A stretch of DNA of 64,000 nucleotides from Sporosarcina luteola. GTDB lineage: Bacteria; Bacillota; Bacilli; Bacillales_A; Planococcaceae. The stretch covers positions 124,001 through 188,000 of the forward strand of contig NZ_JAMBOI010000002.1 in assembly GCF_023715535.1 (NCBI RefSeq), in the 5' to 3' direction. A program made the translations under genes and the position numbers. Numbering within the stretch: position 1 is the first letter of the stretch; every line of letters begins with the position of its first letter. Positions 16,901-25,729 of this stretch are shown piece after piece. Below the pieces are notes generated by a model. That model was not told where the DNA came from. It did no database searches and was given only the letters and a program-made list of their open reading frames with translations.

Positions 16901-18817
16901 TTATTTCTTGACGAACGTTTGGAGCTCCACCGGAAAAATGCCGGCAATCAGTTCTTTCATTTCCTGTTCACTATTCTCCAACAGTATATGCACCGTTCCG
17001 GAATCTTCCGATGTCCGAATCAGGCGACCTGCACCTTGCCTTAAACGGAGAAGCATGAATGGCAGATCCACTTCTGCAAACGGGTTTTCAGCATGCTTCC
17101 TGCGCGCATCAAAGAGAGGATCGTGAGGAGGAAACGGCAGGTCGTAAATAATGACCCGGGTAAGGGCATCTTGCGGGATATCAAGACCTTCCCATAAATG
17201 ATACGAACATAGTACGGAAATTTCCTTCTGCTGGAAGTCGCGGATAATGGATGATAATTCCCGTTCCCCTTCGAAAGCGATTCCGGTTCTTTGTTCTTCA
17301 ATTAATTCTGCCCGAAATCTTTTCATCGATTGTTCCGATTTGAACAGCAACAATGTTTGCTGTCCATCCTTCAACAAGTCCATCACATATTCGGGCTTTT
17401 CCCCTATGTTGAGATCAGCTGCAATGACTTCCATCTTCTCTTCGTAGTCGAAAGGAGATTCCACTGAAAATGAAAGGAAATCATCGATGCCAAGACTATC
17501 TAATATATACCTGAAATCCTGTCCGACTGAAAGCGTCGCGGATGAAAAGATAATTGGAACATTGGATGAAAACAGCTTTTCTTTTAATATATCTGTGACA
17601 AGTCGTGGCATGATGATGAGCGTCATCCCATTTTCATTCTGTTCTAACCAATCGACCGCATCATTTTCGGAGACGAATAATTCCATAGAGTAAATATATT
17701 GCTCCAAGTATTCCTCGACCATTTTCAAATCATATTCCGGAATGATATATAGCTCACCTTCAAAGACGAACTCTTCGAGCAGTGACGTTGAGATGGAGAT
17801 CGCTTCCCTACCGGCCGAGTGAATTTCCCCGGTTTTTCGGATTGCTTTCCGTTCATCCCCGTTCTCTTCCGTTGCGGACTGTAATAGACGGAAGAAATGT
17901 TCATGCACATCAATTAAACGTTCCATTAATTGGAGTGTCTCTTCACGCACTCCGTCAACCATTACCCGTTCCAATAGATTGAGTAACGTATGATTTTGAA
18001 CCTCATACGTGAGTGCACGTTGAGCGGAATATTCAAGTAGATGCCCTTCATCGAAAACAATCATGGATACATCAGGCAACAGCGGCATTTGGCCTTGGCG
18101 CTTTCTCGATTCTTGTGTCCAAATATGCTCCATATAGAAGTCATGCGAGCAAATGATCAAGTCCGCCGCTTCACGATAATGATTCCGGTGGATTGTCTGT
18201 CCGCAGCGATTTCGGACATCACACGCCGCACATTGTTGGATAGGATGGAAATTCATTGTTTTCCATTGCTCGTCATTCAAATGAGGATATTCCGATCGCT
18301 CTCCATAAGGAAAAATCGATTGCAAAGAAACATTGCCGTTTACGAAGTCCGGCAATCCGCTATGCACATTCTCCGCAAATTCTTCTGTCGATGCGTCTAC
18401 TGCTTCATCCAATCTCTTCAGACATAAATATTGATCTCTTGCTTTTGCAAGACGGACGTCAATATCGATTTTCAACGCATCGCTTATTTTGCGGATATCT
18501 CCCTCTTCTTTCACAAGCTGATCAATCAATGTTTCATCCGCACAGGAAATCAGAGCGGGTTTGCCCGTATATCTCGCATAAGCGATAGCCGGCAATAAAT
18601 AGGCGATTGTCTTCCCCGTTCCGACACCGGCTTCCGCCAGAAGGACTTTTTTCTCTTTCAGCGCTTGTTCAATTTGAAATGCCATATAGATTTGTTCATC
18701 TCTGCATTCGAATCCCTTTTCGGTCAAATCATCATACAATGTATCGCCAATCCAGTCATTCAAGGATTCATAGAATGATTTTTCTTTTGTTAATGAAAAT
18801 GGCATTTTTCTTTTCAT
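16901..18817 (-). CDS. ypvA: DinG/XPD-family DNA helicase (YpvA-like)
   Basis: A 638-residue superfamily 2 helicase without an exonuclease domain. Motif I AGVGTGKT is near residue 67 and motif II FDEGH near 258. Between them QYLCLKR and CAACDVRNRCG give four Cys for a 4Fe-4S cluster, as in XPD and E. coli YoaA/DinG. The C-terminal half has FSSATL and RQGAGRLIRT (motif VI). It would unwind 5'-tailed or forked DNA. It lies downstream of ypsC, as in B. subtilis. The start follows AAGGAAGGGGAG. Confidence 0.88.
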   Translation of the reverse strand: MKRKMPFSLTKEKSFYESLNDWIGDTLYDDLTEKGFECRDEQIYMAFQIEQALKEKKVLLAEAGVGTGKTIAYLLPAIAYARYTGKPALISCADETLIDQLVKEEGDIRKISDALKIDIDVRLAKARDQYLCLKRLDEAVDASTEEFAENVHSGLPDFVNGNVSLQSIFPYGERSEYPHLNDEQWKTMNFHPIQQCAACDVRNRCGQTIHRNHYREAADLIICSHDFYMEHIWTQESRKRQGQMPLLPDVSMIVFDEGHLLEYSAQRALTYEVQNHTLLNLLERVMVDGVREETLQLMERLIDVHEHFFRLLQSATEENGDERKAIRKTGEIHSAGREAISISTSLLEEFVFEGELYIIPEYDLKMVEEYLEQYIYSMELFVSENDAVDWLEQNENGMTLIIMPRLVTDILKEKLFSSNVPIIFSSATLSVGQDFRYILDSLGIDDFLSFSVESPFDYEEKMEVIAADLNIGEKPEYVMDLLKDGQQTLLLFKSEQSMKRFRAELIEEQRTGIAFEGERELSSIIRDFQQKEISVLCSYHLWEGLDIPQDALTRVIIYDLPFPPHDPLFDARRKHAENPFAEVDLPFMLLRLRQGAGRLIRTSEDSGTVHILLENSEQEMKELIAGIFPVELQTFVKK

Positions 18818-18845
18818 TTGCGCTCCCCTTCCTTTTCACACATGG

Positions 18846-18874
18846 AAACGGAAGAGGCATGACCTCTTCCGTTT
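18846..18874. terminator. Hairpin downstream of ypsC
   Basis: Perfect 12-bp stem AAACGGAAGAGG/CCTCTTCCGTTT with a 5-nt loop between ypsC and the helicase gene. There is no T-run on the minus strand, so it may be a processing or attenuation element rather than a full terminator. Confidence 0.5.
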
Positions 18875-18885
18875 TCTCTGCTTGC

Positions 18886-20013
18886 TTATTTTCGTTGGCC
18901 CCAGTATTGGTAAAAGTCTGTCCGGATGAATCCATTGAACAGCTTTCGTTTCTTCGTAGCTTTTTTTCCGTACATCGTTTCAAAGTTTTCCAATGAGGAC
19001 AACATGTATACGGACCAAGAAGGATACCTATCCATTATATGACCGAGGATCTGGGCAAGTTCCTCAGCTTCCTCGATTTCACCTAATCGTTCTCCATAAG
19101 GAGGATTGCCGACAAGCACGCCATTCAAACCTTCAACAGTCAAATCCTTGACGTCACGCTGCTCAAAGCGAATCATGTCCATGAAGCCTGCTTCAACTGC
19201 ATTTTGCTGTGCTACTTTGATCATTCGGGGATCTACGTCGAAACCTGTAATATCCAACGGCTGGTCATACTTCGCAATATCTTCCGCTTCTTCCCTGACA
19301 CGGTCCCAAATTGCCTGATCCATCCACGGCCATTCCTCACTGCTGAAGTCACGGTTATATCCTGGTGCAATCTGCTGCCCGATCATTGCCGCTTCGATTG
19401 CAATCGTTCCAGATCCGCAAAACGGGTCAACGAACGGTCTGTCCGGATTCCAACGCGTCAATTTGACGAGGGCCGCCGCCATTGTCTCTTTAAGCGGAGC
19501 ATCCCCCTGTCCGACACGATATCCGCGTTTATGCAAGCCGGCCCCGCTTGAGTCGATTGTCAATGTAACTTTATCTTTCAAAATGGATACTTCAAGTTTA
19601 AATAATGGACCTGTTTCGTCTAAGAAACCGACCCGATTATATGCAGTCTTCAAACGTTCAACAATCGCTTTTTTCACGATTGCCTGGCAGTCAGGTGTAC
19701 TGTACAATGTCGATTTCACCGATTTTCCAGCGACAGGGAATTTTGCATCTACAGGCAAATATTGTTCCCAAGGAAGGGATTTCGTCTGTTCAAAAAGGTC
19801 ATCGAACGTCGTTGCAGTGAATTCACCGACTATGATGCGGACACGATCCGCGACACGTAGCCACATGTTTGTTTTGGCAATTGCTGTTTCATCGCCTTCG
19901 AAATAGATTTTGCCGTTCTCGGTTTGTGTGTGGAAGCCTAGTTCCTTCACTTCATCTGCAACAATCGATTCAAGCCCCATGGCGGATGTGGCGACCAATT
20001 TATAGTTTGTCAT
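18886..20013 (-). CDS. ypsC: THUMP-domain rRNA (guanine-N2)-methyltransferase (YpsC, RlmL-N-like)
   Basis: A 375-residue methyltransferase. The N-terminal THUMP region (about 1-160) binds RNA. The Rossmann domain carries the SAM motif DPFCGSGTIAIEAA near 197 and the catalytic GNPPYGERLG near 300. It resembles the N-terminal half of E. coli RlmL, which makes m2G in 23S rRNA. Its place next to rnpB and gpsB matches B. subtilis ypsC. ATG follows GGAG with 10 nt spacing. Confidence 0.92.
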   Translation of the reverse strand: MTNYKLVATSAMGLESIVADEVKELGFHTQTENGKIYFEGDETAIAKTNMWLRVADRVRIIVGEFTATTFDDLFEQTKSLPWEQYLPVDAKFPVAGKSVKSTLYSTPDCQAIVKKAIVERLKTAYNRVGFLDETGPLFKLEVSILKDKVTLTIDSSGAGLHKRGYRVGQGDAPLKETMAAALVKLTRWNPDRPFVDPFCGSGTIAIEAAMIGQQIAPGYNRDFSSEEWPWMDQAIWDRVREEAEDIAKYDQPLDITGFDVDPRMIKVAQQNAVEAGFMDMIRFEQRDVKDLTVEGLNGVLVGNPPYGERLGEIEEAEELAQILGHIMDRYPSWSVYMLSSLENFETMYGKKATKKRKLFNGFIRTDFYQYWGQRK

Positions 20014-20100
20014 GCATTTCCAACTCCAATTCTAATCGTATCTATATGTAGTCTGCCTACTATTGTCATTTACATCAATTTTTATCCCAAATAACAAAGA

Positions 20101-20130
20101 AATGCTCTCCAATCGAAAAGGAGAGCATTG
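20101..20130 (-). terminator. Terminator of rnpB
   Basis: Perfect stem AATGCTCTCC/GGAGAGCATT, followed on the minus strand by TCTTTGTT, about 20 nt past the RNA 3' end. Confidence 0.85.
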
Positions 20131-20147
20131 ATTGTTATGTTGAACCA

Positions 20148-20559
20148 TCGTAAATTCGATAAGCCATGTTTTGTTCCCGTGTACTCAAACGGCTTGCGCC
20201 TCGTACTTAGGGTGGTAATCATCTATCTACAGACTCGTCTAAAGAAGTGTCTGTCCCTTCATCCGTTAAATTCCTTCAGAAGAGCGCCCCTACCATAATT
20301 TGGGTTTCTCGCTCGTGGGGTTTACCGCGTTCCATCCTACCCGTTTCCGAGTCGGCTACGTCACTGTGGCACTTTTCAGGGAACCTCATCCATATGTGCA
20401 AGCACACGTAGGACTTATCCCCGCCGTCAATGCGCATTGCGCAAAGCCCCGGCTTATCTTTTCGCCGAGCACGAACACTACGGTCATCTCAGAACCGTGC
20501 GAGCATGGACTTTCCTCTACAACTGATGTTGCAGCGATTACCTGAATTCACACTATGGT
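20148..20559 (-). ncRNA. rnpB: RNase P RNA, B type
   Basis: The catalytic RNA that trims the 5' ends of pre-tRNAs. The minus strand shows the universal blocks: GAGGAAAGTCCATGCTC (P4 5' side and CR-I), GAAAAGTGCCACAGTGACG, GTGGAACGCGGTAAACCCC, CGAGCGAGAAACCCAAA, and the CR-V/P4 partner GGGAACAAAACATGGCTTA. The 5' segment TGTGAATTC pairs with GAATTTACG at the 3' end to form P1, which sets both ends to within a few bases. The length of about 410 nt and the order of stems are those of the Bacillus type. It lies between gpsB and ypsC as in B. subtilis. Confidence 0.97.
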
Positions 20560-20565
20560 TACAAT

Positions 20566-20594
20566 AGTATACTGCAATTTTCGACAAATATCAA
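20566..20594 (-). promoter_or_regulatory. Sigma-A promoter of rnpB
   Basis: On the minus strand TTGATA, a 17-nt spacer and TATACT end about 7 nt before the expected RNA 5' end. This is close to consensus and fits a strong constitutive promoter. Confidence 0.85.
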
Positions 20595-20621
20595 CGTTTT
20601 TCTTCTACGCCAATCACTTGC

Positions 20622-20918
20622 TTATTCGTGATCGTACAATTTGCTGCCGAATACGTGCTTCTCCAAATTTGAAATCCGTTTCAACAGATCGAAGTTCGTT
20701 GTATTGGCATTCGTTGCCGCTGGACGTTTGACTGCTGAAGCAAGTTCATCCTTCAGCTTTTCATTTTCCATACGTAATTCCGAAATTGTTTTTTTAAAGG
20801 CTTCATAATCCTGAATTACTGTGTCCAGGAATAAATCCACATCTTCTTGATTATATCCACGTAAACCTGTTTTAAATTCTTTTTCAAGTATTGATTTAGA
20901 ATCAAGCTTTATTTCCAT
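20622..20918 (-). CDS. gpsB: Cell cycle protein GpsB
   Basis: A 98-residue DivIVA-like coiled-coil protein, exactly the size of B. subtilis GpsB. The N-terminal domain has [19 protein letters not shown], the membrane and PBP1 docking region, followed by a coiled coil (about 35-65), a short linker and a C-terminal trimerisation helix ([14 protein letters not shown]). It shuttles PBP1 between side wall and septum; ponA, its partner, is 5 kb away. Start at 20918 (MEIKLDSK) follows GGAAGGG by 9 nt. Confidence 0.95.
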   Translation of the reverse strand: MEIKLDSKSILEKEFKTGLRGYNQEDVDLFLDTVIQDYEAFKKTISELRMENEKLKDELASAVKRPAATNANTTNFDLLKRISNLEKHVFGSKLYDHE

Positions 20919-21016
20919 AAAATGACGCCCTTCCATCAATGTTTACATGTCGCAAGTATAGCATATTTTGTACAACTTTGTCTTTCTATTTCCGGTTGAG
21001 AGCAGTATTTTGTCGG

Positions 21017-22282
21017 TTACTGCGCTTCCCCGGGAAATAGCTTTCTATTCAATCTTATTTCCCTGTGCCTTAATCCATTTCCCATCCTCACTTTAAACCG
21101 TTCCGTCATGTCCTGCTCTTCATGTAAAGCATGGATTGCTTCCTTCGCATAATAAAGAGCCTTTTCCAGCTCCTTCAATTTATGTTCGAACAGCTTCGCT
21201 AATTCCTCAAGCGCGATGACTTTTTCCCTTCCCTTCAGACCGGCAGCTGCAGTTGCAAATGATTCAATCGCGTTTGCATGCAGTCCTTCCTTCTTCATGA
21301 GGAATCCGATATGGAAATGCGCCATAGGTTCTTCTGTACCGTATTCTGCAATGACATCCATAAGGACATCTTTGCTTCGGCTAAATGATTTTAGATCGGT
21401 ATACCATTTACCGATATTCGTTTTTGCATTCGCGGAGGAAATCGCATCGCCATGCAATAGGAGGTCGGTTGAACGGATATATAAGGTGACGAGGGAAAGG
21501 ATATCCCATTCATTATGAAGAAGGACTTTCATCAGCAATTCGGCTCGGCCATTTTTCACTGCATCCTGGTAGATGATTGGTGCCATATGGCCGGGAATAT
21601 CGCCTTCCCGGAAGAAGCCGAGCTGTTCTTCCTCAACCGCGGTCAATTTGAACGTGTCCATTTCATTTTTCCAGATCCTTTTCGATCCATGGAGCAAATC
21701 AATTTCGGTATGCTTCAGCAACTGCGGCAACACATTTCTATTCATGGTCCATCTCGTTTGCACTTGTGGCATATCGAAGCTTTTTCCGTTATACATGACG
21801 ATCGACATAGGCGTTTTCCAGAGGTCAGAAGCATAGAGGAATGCAGCTTCATGATCGGGGCCTGGCAGCACATATTGCGTCAATGTGAACGCTTCGTCTG
21901 TATATTCGATAAAGCCCATAAGGAAGATGAGCGTTCCGGCGCCTTTCAATCCGGTCGTCTCTGTATCGAAGAAGACGAGCGGCCTAGTGAAATCTGGAGC
22001 CAGAGGATGTATTTCCTGCGACTCGCGCCATCTTTCCACGGTGTTCAATAAACCTGAAAGTTTGTATTTCCCATGTTGATGATGCAGATCATAAACGACA
22101 GTTTTCTTGTACACAACACCGAATTCATTTTCCTCTTTCGTCAATCCTGCCGCGAGCCATCTTTTCTCATAAGGAGGCGGCGGAGGCGTTTCACGTTTCT
22201 GTGTTTGGGGCTTTTCGTCAGTTTTAGGAGCTTTCTTTTTAAGAAGTTTCTTCATTTCCATCATTTTTGCTTCATATGACAT
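21017..22282 (-). CDS. mrfB: DEDD exonuclease of mitomycin repair MrfB (YprB)
   Basis: A 421-residue protein with an RNase H-like exonuclease domain (FFDTETTG near residue 103, YNGKSFDMP, and HNEWDILSL) and C-terminal TPR-like helices. In B. subtilis MrfA and MrfB remove mitomycin C adducts apart from UvrABC. The first 40 residues are basic and Pro-rich. The start at 22282 follows TTGGAGG by 8 nt; the longer form begins inside that site. It overlaps the end of mrfA by 11 nt. Confidence 0.9.
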   Translation of the reverse strand: MSYEAKMMEMKKLLKKKAPKTDEKPQTQKRETPPPPPYEKRWLAAGLTKEENEFGVVYKKTVVYDLHHQHGKYKLSGLLNTVERWRESQEIHPLAPDFTRPLVFFDTETTGLKGAGTLIFLMGFIEYTDEAFTLTQYVLPGPDHEAAFLYASDLWKTPMSIVMYNGKSFDMPQVQTRWTMNRNVLPQLLKHTEIDLLHGSKRIWKNEMDTFKLTAVEEEQLGFFREGDIPGHMAPIIYQDAVKNGRAELLMKVLLHNEWDILSLVTLYIRSTDLLLHGDAISSANAKTNIGKWYTDLKSFSRSKDVLMDVIAEYGTEEPMAHFHIGFLMKKEGLHANAIESFATAAAGLKGREKVIALEELAKLFEHKLKELEKALYYAKEAIHALHEEQDMTERFKVRMGNGLRHREIRLNRKLFPGEAQ

Positions 22283-24551
22283 TTGTCTTGCCTCCAACGA
22301 GGGCTTGCAGAAGAGCGATGACGTCCTGTTTCACCCGGATTCCCTCTTCTTGTGCACCGATACAGACAGGGCATCCATTCTCGCAATGACATCCTCGCAC
22401 ATGGTCCGCAGCCTTTTTCAGTAATTCATCCCAACGGCCAAAGATCTTTTCGCTTAACCCGATGCCTCCCGGATAACTATCGTAAATGAAAACTGTCGGC
22501 TTCCCCGTGTGGATTGCCTTCACTTGTGGGATAACATGGATGTCTGACCGATCACAGCGGACAAACAACGGTATGAATGATTGGATTGCGTACGCCGCGC
22601 CTGTCAGCGCATCCGTCAAATCGGACTCTTTCCATCCTTCCGGGGTATCGAATGAATACCACGTGGATGAAGTATGCAACTCCTCTGCGGGCAGCGAGAT
22701 TGGACCGGAACCGATATTATCATGTGTGTCGAAACGGATCTTCTTAAAAATCGTAGGAATCGCCAAAACAGCAATATCTCCGTACGCCACTTTCGCTTCT
22801 CCCAGTTGCTCGCTTTCATCTTCACTGATCACTTTCAATTCCACAGCTAAATTAGCATCCGTATAATAATCGACATCGACTTCTGTCACGTATGCCTTCT
22901 TTTCCTCCCAATCTAGCATTTCGACTTGGTATTGCTTTCCTTGATGCATATAGATCGCCTCTTCGTGCAACAAGGTCATTGCGCTGTAGCGGTCCATCTC
23001 ACCGATTACGACGGTCCCTTTAGGAATCGTTTTATCGATAATGACGACATTTTCTTGGGAGGCGGAGCGTAGACTGACTTCACTTGCCGGGAACCGGTCT
23101 GTCATCCAATGCCATTTATCGGATGTTTTGACGAGCACCCCTTCACCTTCCAGAAAGGCGAGAAGTTCCTGAACTTCAAATTCCCCGTATGTTTCCGTCA
23201 TCGTAAACGGCAATTCAAATGATGCACATTTCAAATGATCCATGAGGATAAGCATATTATCGGGATGGATCCTCGCTTCTTCCGGCGTTTGGCCAAGCAA
23301 GTATTCCGGATGCTGAATGATGTATTGGTCAAGTGCCATCGATTGCGCAACATAGATGATCAACGCATCATCCTGCCTCCTCCCTGCTCTGCCGGCCTGT
23401 TGGTAGGCGCTCGCAATGTTTCCCGGGTAGCCGGTCATGATGCATGCTTGCAACTGCCCGATATCAATTCCGAGCTCGAGCGCATTCGTACTTACGACTG
23501 TCTTGATATCTCCGTCGCGCAGCCTTTTTTCAATTTTTCTGCGCTCAGATGGCAAATAGCCGCCACGGTACCCCATGATCGTCTGATCAAACAGTTTTTT
23601 CTTCGTCAATTCCTTCATATACGTGACAAGCATTTCAACGCGCACCCGGCTCTTTGCGAAGATGATCGTCTGGACACCTTCCCTGTACAAAAACGATGCA
23701 ATATCACGAACTTCTAGGATGGCACTTCGCCGGATGCCGAATGTTTTATGGACGATCGGAGGGTTGTAGAAGATGAAATGCTTAACGCCAGAAGGTGCGC
23801 CATTTTTGGATATGAGCCGCATCGGCGTATTGGTCAATGCCTCGGCAAGCTCTTTCGGATTGGCAATAGTCGCCGATGTGCAGATGAACGTCGGGTTGCA
23901 TCCGTAATAATTGCAAATGCGTTTCAATCTTCTCAATACATGTGCGACATGGCTCCCGAATACCCCTTTATACGTATGCAATTCATCTATGATGATATAT
24001 TTCAAATTTTCGAAAAGGGACACCCACTTTGTATGGTGTGGCAAAATGCCAGAGTGCAGCATATCGGGGTTCGTCAAAACAATATGGCCCGACTTCCGAA
24101 CTTTAGTTCGTAATCCAGGCGCTGTATCCCCGTCATACGTGTAACTAAGGATCGTCTCTCCGCTCGCCTCAATCAATTCATGCAAATCCGCTAACTGGTC
24201 TTGTGCAAGCGCCTTTGTCGGAAACAGATAAAGCGCACGGGACGAATCATCCTCCAAAATGCTTTGCAAGACTGGCAGATGATAGCATAGTGATTTCCCT
24301 GAAGCAGTCGGCGTCACAGCAGTTATCGAATCACCTGACGTCGCAATATCGAACGCTTCGCGCTGATGACTGTATAGGCGCTCTATCCCTTTCTGAGCTA
24401 ACGCTTTCACAATGGAAGGATGAAGCTGTTTTGGAAATGCAGCGTATTCTGCAAGTTTCCCATCAATCTTTTCATAGTGGCGAACATTGGACGATAATTC
24501 AGGGTCGGATAAGAAGTGTTCGACCGTTTCACGGACGCTTGTCTTCTTCAT
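22272..24551 (-). CDS. mrfA: DEAD/DEAH-box helicase MrfA (YprA)
   Basis: A 759-residue superfamily 2 helicase with a C-terminal DUF1998 domain. Walker A TPTASGKS is near residue 81, motif II IIDELHTYKG near 190, and motif VI QQAGRAGRR near 390. The C-terminal CHCENGCPVC holds four Cys for zinc. B. subtilis MrfA is a 3'-5' helicase that repairs mitomycin C lesions with MrfB. It overlaps yppE by 4 nt (ATGA) and mrfB by 11 nt, so the three form an operon. Confidence 0.93.
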   Translation of the reverse strand: MKKTSVRETVEHFLSDPELSSNVRHYEKIDGKLAEYAAFPKQLHPSIVKALAQKGIERLYSHQREAFDIATSGDSITAVTPTASGKSLCYHLPVLQSILEDDSSRALYLFPTKALAQDQLADLHELIEASGETILSYTYDGDTAPGLRTKVRKSGHIVLTNPDMLHSGILPHHTKWVSLFENLKYIIIDELHTYKGVFGSHVAHVLRRLKRICNYYGCNPTFICTSATIANPKELAEALTNTPMRLISKNGAPSGVKHFIFYNPPIVHKTFGIRRSAILEVRDIASFLYREGVQTIIFAKSRVRVEMLVTYMKELTKKKLFDQTIMGYRGGYLPSERRKIEKRLRDGDIKTVVSTNALELGIDIGQLQACIMTGYPGNIASAYQQAGRAGRRQDDALIIYVAQSMALDQYIIQHPEYLLGQTPEEARIHPDNMLILMDHLKCASFELPFTMTETYGEFEVQELLAFLEGEGVLVKTSDKWHWMTDRFPASEVSLRSASQENVVIIDKTIPKGTVVIGEMDRYSAMTLLHEEAIYMHQGKQYQVEMLDWEEKKAYVTEVDVDYYTDANLAVELKVISEDESEQLGEAKVAYGDIAVLAIPTIFKKIRFDTHDNIGSGPISLPAEELHTSSTWYSFDTPEGWKESDLTDALTGAAYAIQSFIPLFVRCDRSDIHVIPQVKAIHTGKPTVFIYDSYPGGIGLSEKIFGRWDELLKKAADHVRGCHCENGCPVCIGAQEEGIRVKQDVIALLQALVGGKTNVI

Positions 24552-24928
24552 CCTTGCTCACTCCCTTTTTGTTGCAATTCATCTAAGACCGTTCTTAATG
24601 TGTACGTCGCTGAATTAATGGAAAGGACAAAACGTTTCTTTCCGGTCTTCGCATAAAAAGATTGAACGATGAATTGCTTCATTGATTCATTCAACGATTC
24701 AATTTGATGAAGATGAATGTATTTCGGTCTCTCTTCCCGAATCAACGCTCTGATTTCCTCGGTCCATTCGTCCAACAATCTATGGTTTGTATCTGCATAT
24801 GGTTTTACTTCTGTAAAAAAGTCAGGCTCCCGATCCAATTCCCGCATCGCTGGGAGTCTTTCCAAGCACTCTTCACAAACAGAAAGGAGCCGTTCCGTTT
24901 TTTCTAATAAAGTTAACAAGTGAACCAT
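24548..24928 (-). CDS. yppE: YppE family protein (DUF1798)
   Basis: About 126 residues, all-helical, matching the YppE/DUF1798 four-helix proteins of Bacillales. The N-terminal helix LEKTERLLSVCEECLERL, the FFTEVKPYAD segment and the C-terminal LRTVLDELQQKG are visible. Function unknown. The start is not certain: ATG at 24928 is close to its site, and TTG at 24919 is possible. It is the first gene of the yppE-mrfA-mrfB operon and divergent from recU. Confidence 0.8.
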   Translation of the reverse strand: MVHLLTLLEKTERLLSVCEECLERLPAMRELDREPDFFTEVKPYADTNHRLLDEWTEEIRALIREERPKYIHLHQIESLNESMKQFIVQSFYAKTGKKRFVLSINSATYTLRTVLDELQQKGSEQG

Positions 24929-25090
24929 CCTCTCCAAAGTCTTTCCTATAGTCTATCAAAACTTCGTGGGGACACCAAACCTAAACGAACGTGTATTCTT
25001 TGAAACCTGCAGAACAATACTTTTGCGGAACTTTTAGAACGATAATCCGTCCAATCATTATGGTATGATAGGAAATGCGAGGTGGTAGGA

Positions 25091-25729
25091 ATGACAATTC
25101 GATATCCGAACGGGAAAAAATATATTCCGGTACAACGCTCTGCCCGAGTGGATAATAAAAATCTATCGTTCAGCAACCGGGGAAAAACCTTAGAGGACGA
25201 GTTGAACGAAACGAATGAATATTATTTAGCCAACAATAAAGCCGTCATCCATAAGAAGCCGGTCCCTATCCAAATTGTACACGTTAAATATCCTGCCAGA
25301 AGCGCGGCTGTCATTACCGAAGCATATTTCAGATCTCCATCCACTACAGACTTTAATGGAGTTTGGAATGGGAAATATATTGATTTTGAAGCGAAGGAGA
25401 CAAAGAGTACGTCCTCTTTTCCATTGCAAAATATCCATGAGCATCAGGTCGAGCATATGAAAAGAGTGACCGAGCAAGCAGGCATCGCGTTTTTGTTAGT
25501 GAAATTCACCGTTCTCGACCGCTATTTTATCGTCCCGTACGAGTACTTCGAAAAAAAGTGGGAAAGAATGATAGCAGGAGGAAGGAAATCTATTACACTC
25601 TCCGAAATGGAAGATATATCCATAGAAATACATGCAGGTTTTAACCCACGGCTAGACTATTTGTCTGCTATGGATTCACTTTTGCAGAAACCTGGAACAG
25701 AAACAATTGAAAGGCAGGAAAACTTATGA
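25091..25729 (+). CDS. recU: Holliday junction resolvase RecU
   Basis: A 212-residue resolvase that cuts four-way junctions and moderates RecA in recombinational repair. The active-site elements are visible: RGKTLEDELNETN with Glu, STTDFNGVWNG with Asp, and YIDFEAKETK with Glu-Lys. The flexible N-terminal tail (IRYPNGKKYIP) is typical of the Gram-positive form. The start at 25091 follows GAGGTGG. It overlaps ponA by 4 nt (ATGA), the conserved recU-ponA pair. Confidence 0.95.
   Translation: MTIRYPNGKKYIPVQRSARVDNKNLSFSNRGKTLEDELNETNEYYLANNKAVIHKKPVPIQIVHVKYPARSAAVITEAYFRSPSTTDFNGVWNGKYIDFEAKETKSTSSFPLQNIHEHQVEHMKRVTEQAGIAFLLVKFTVLDRYFIVPYEYFEKKWERMIAGGRKSITLSEMEDISIEIHAGFNPRLDYLSAMDSLLQKPGTETIERQENL

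Noticed and set aside
24986..24999. CGAACGTGTATTCT, similar to an SOS box, upstream of recU
   Set aside because: The right half is ATTCT, not GTTCG. Two mismatches to consensus, and recU is not in the known B. subtilis LexA regulon.
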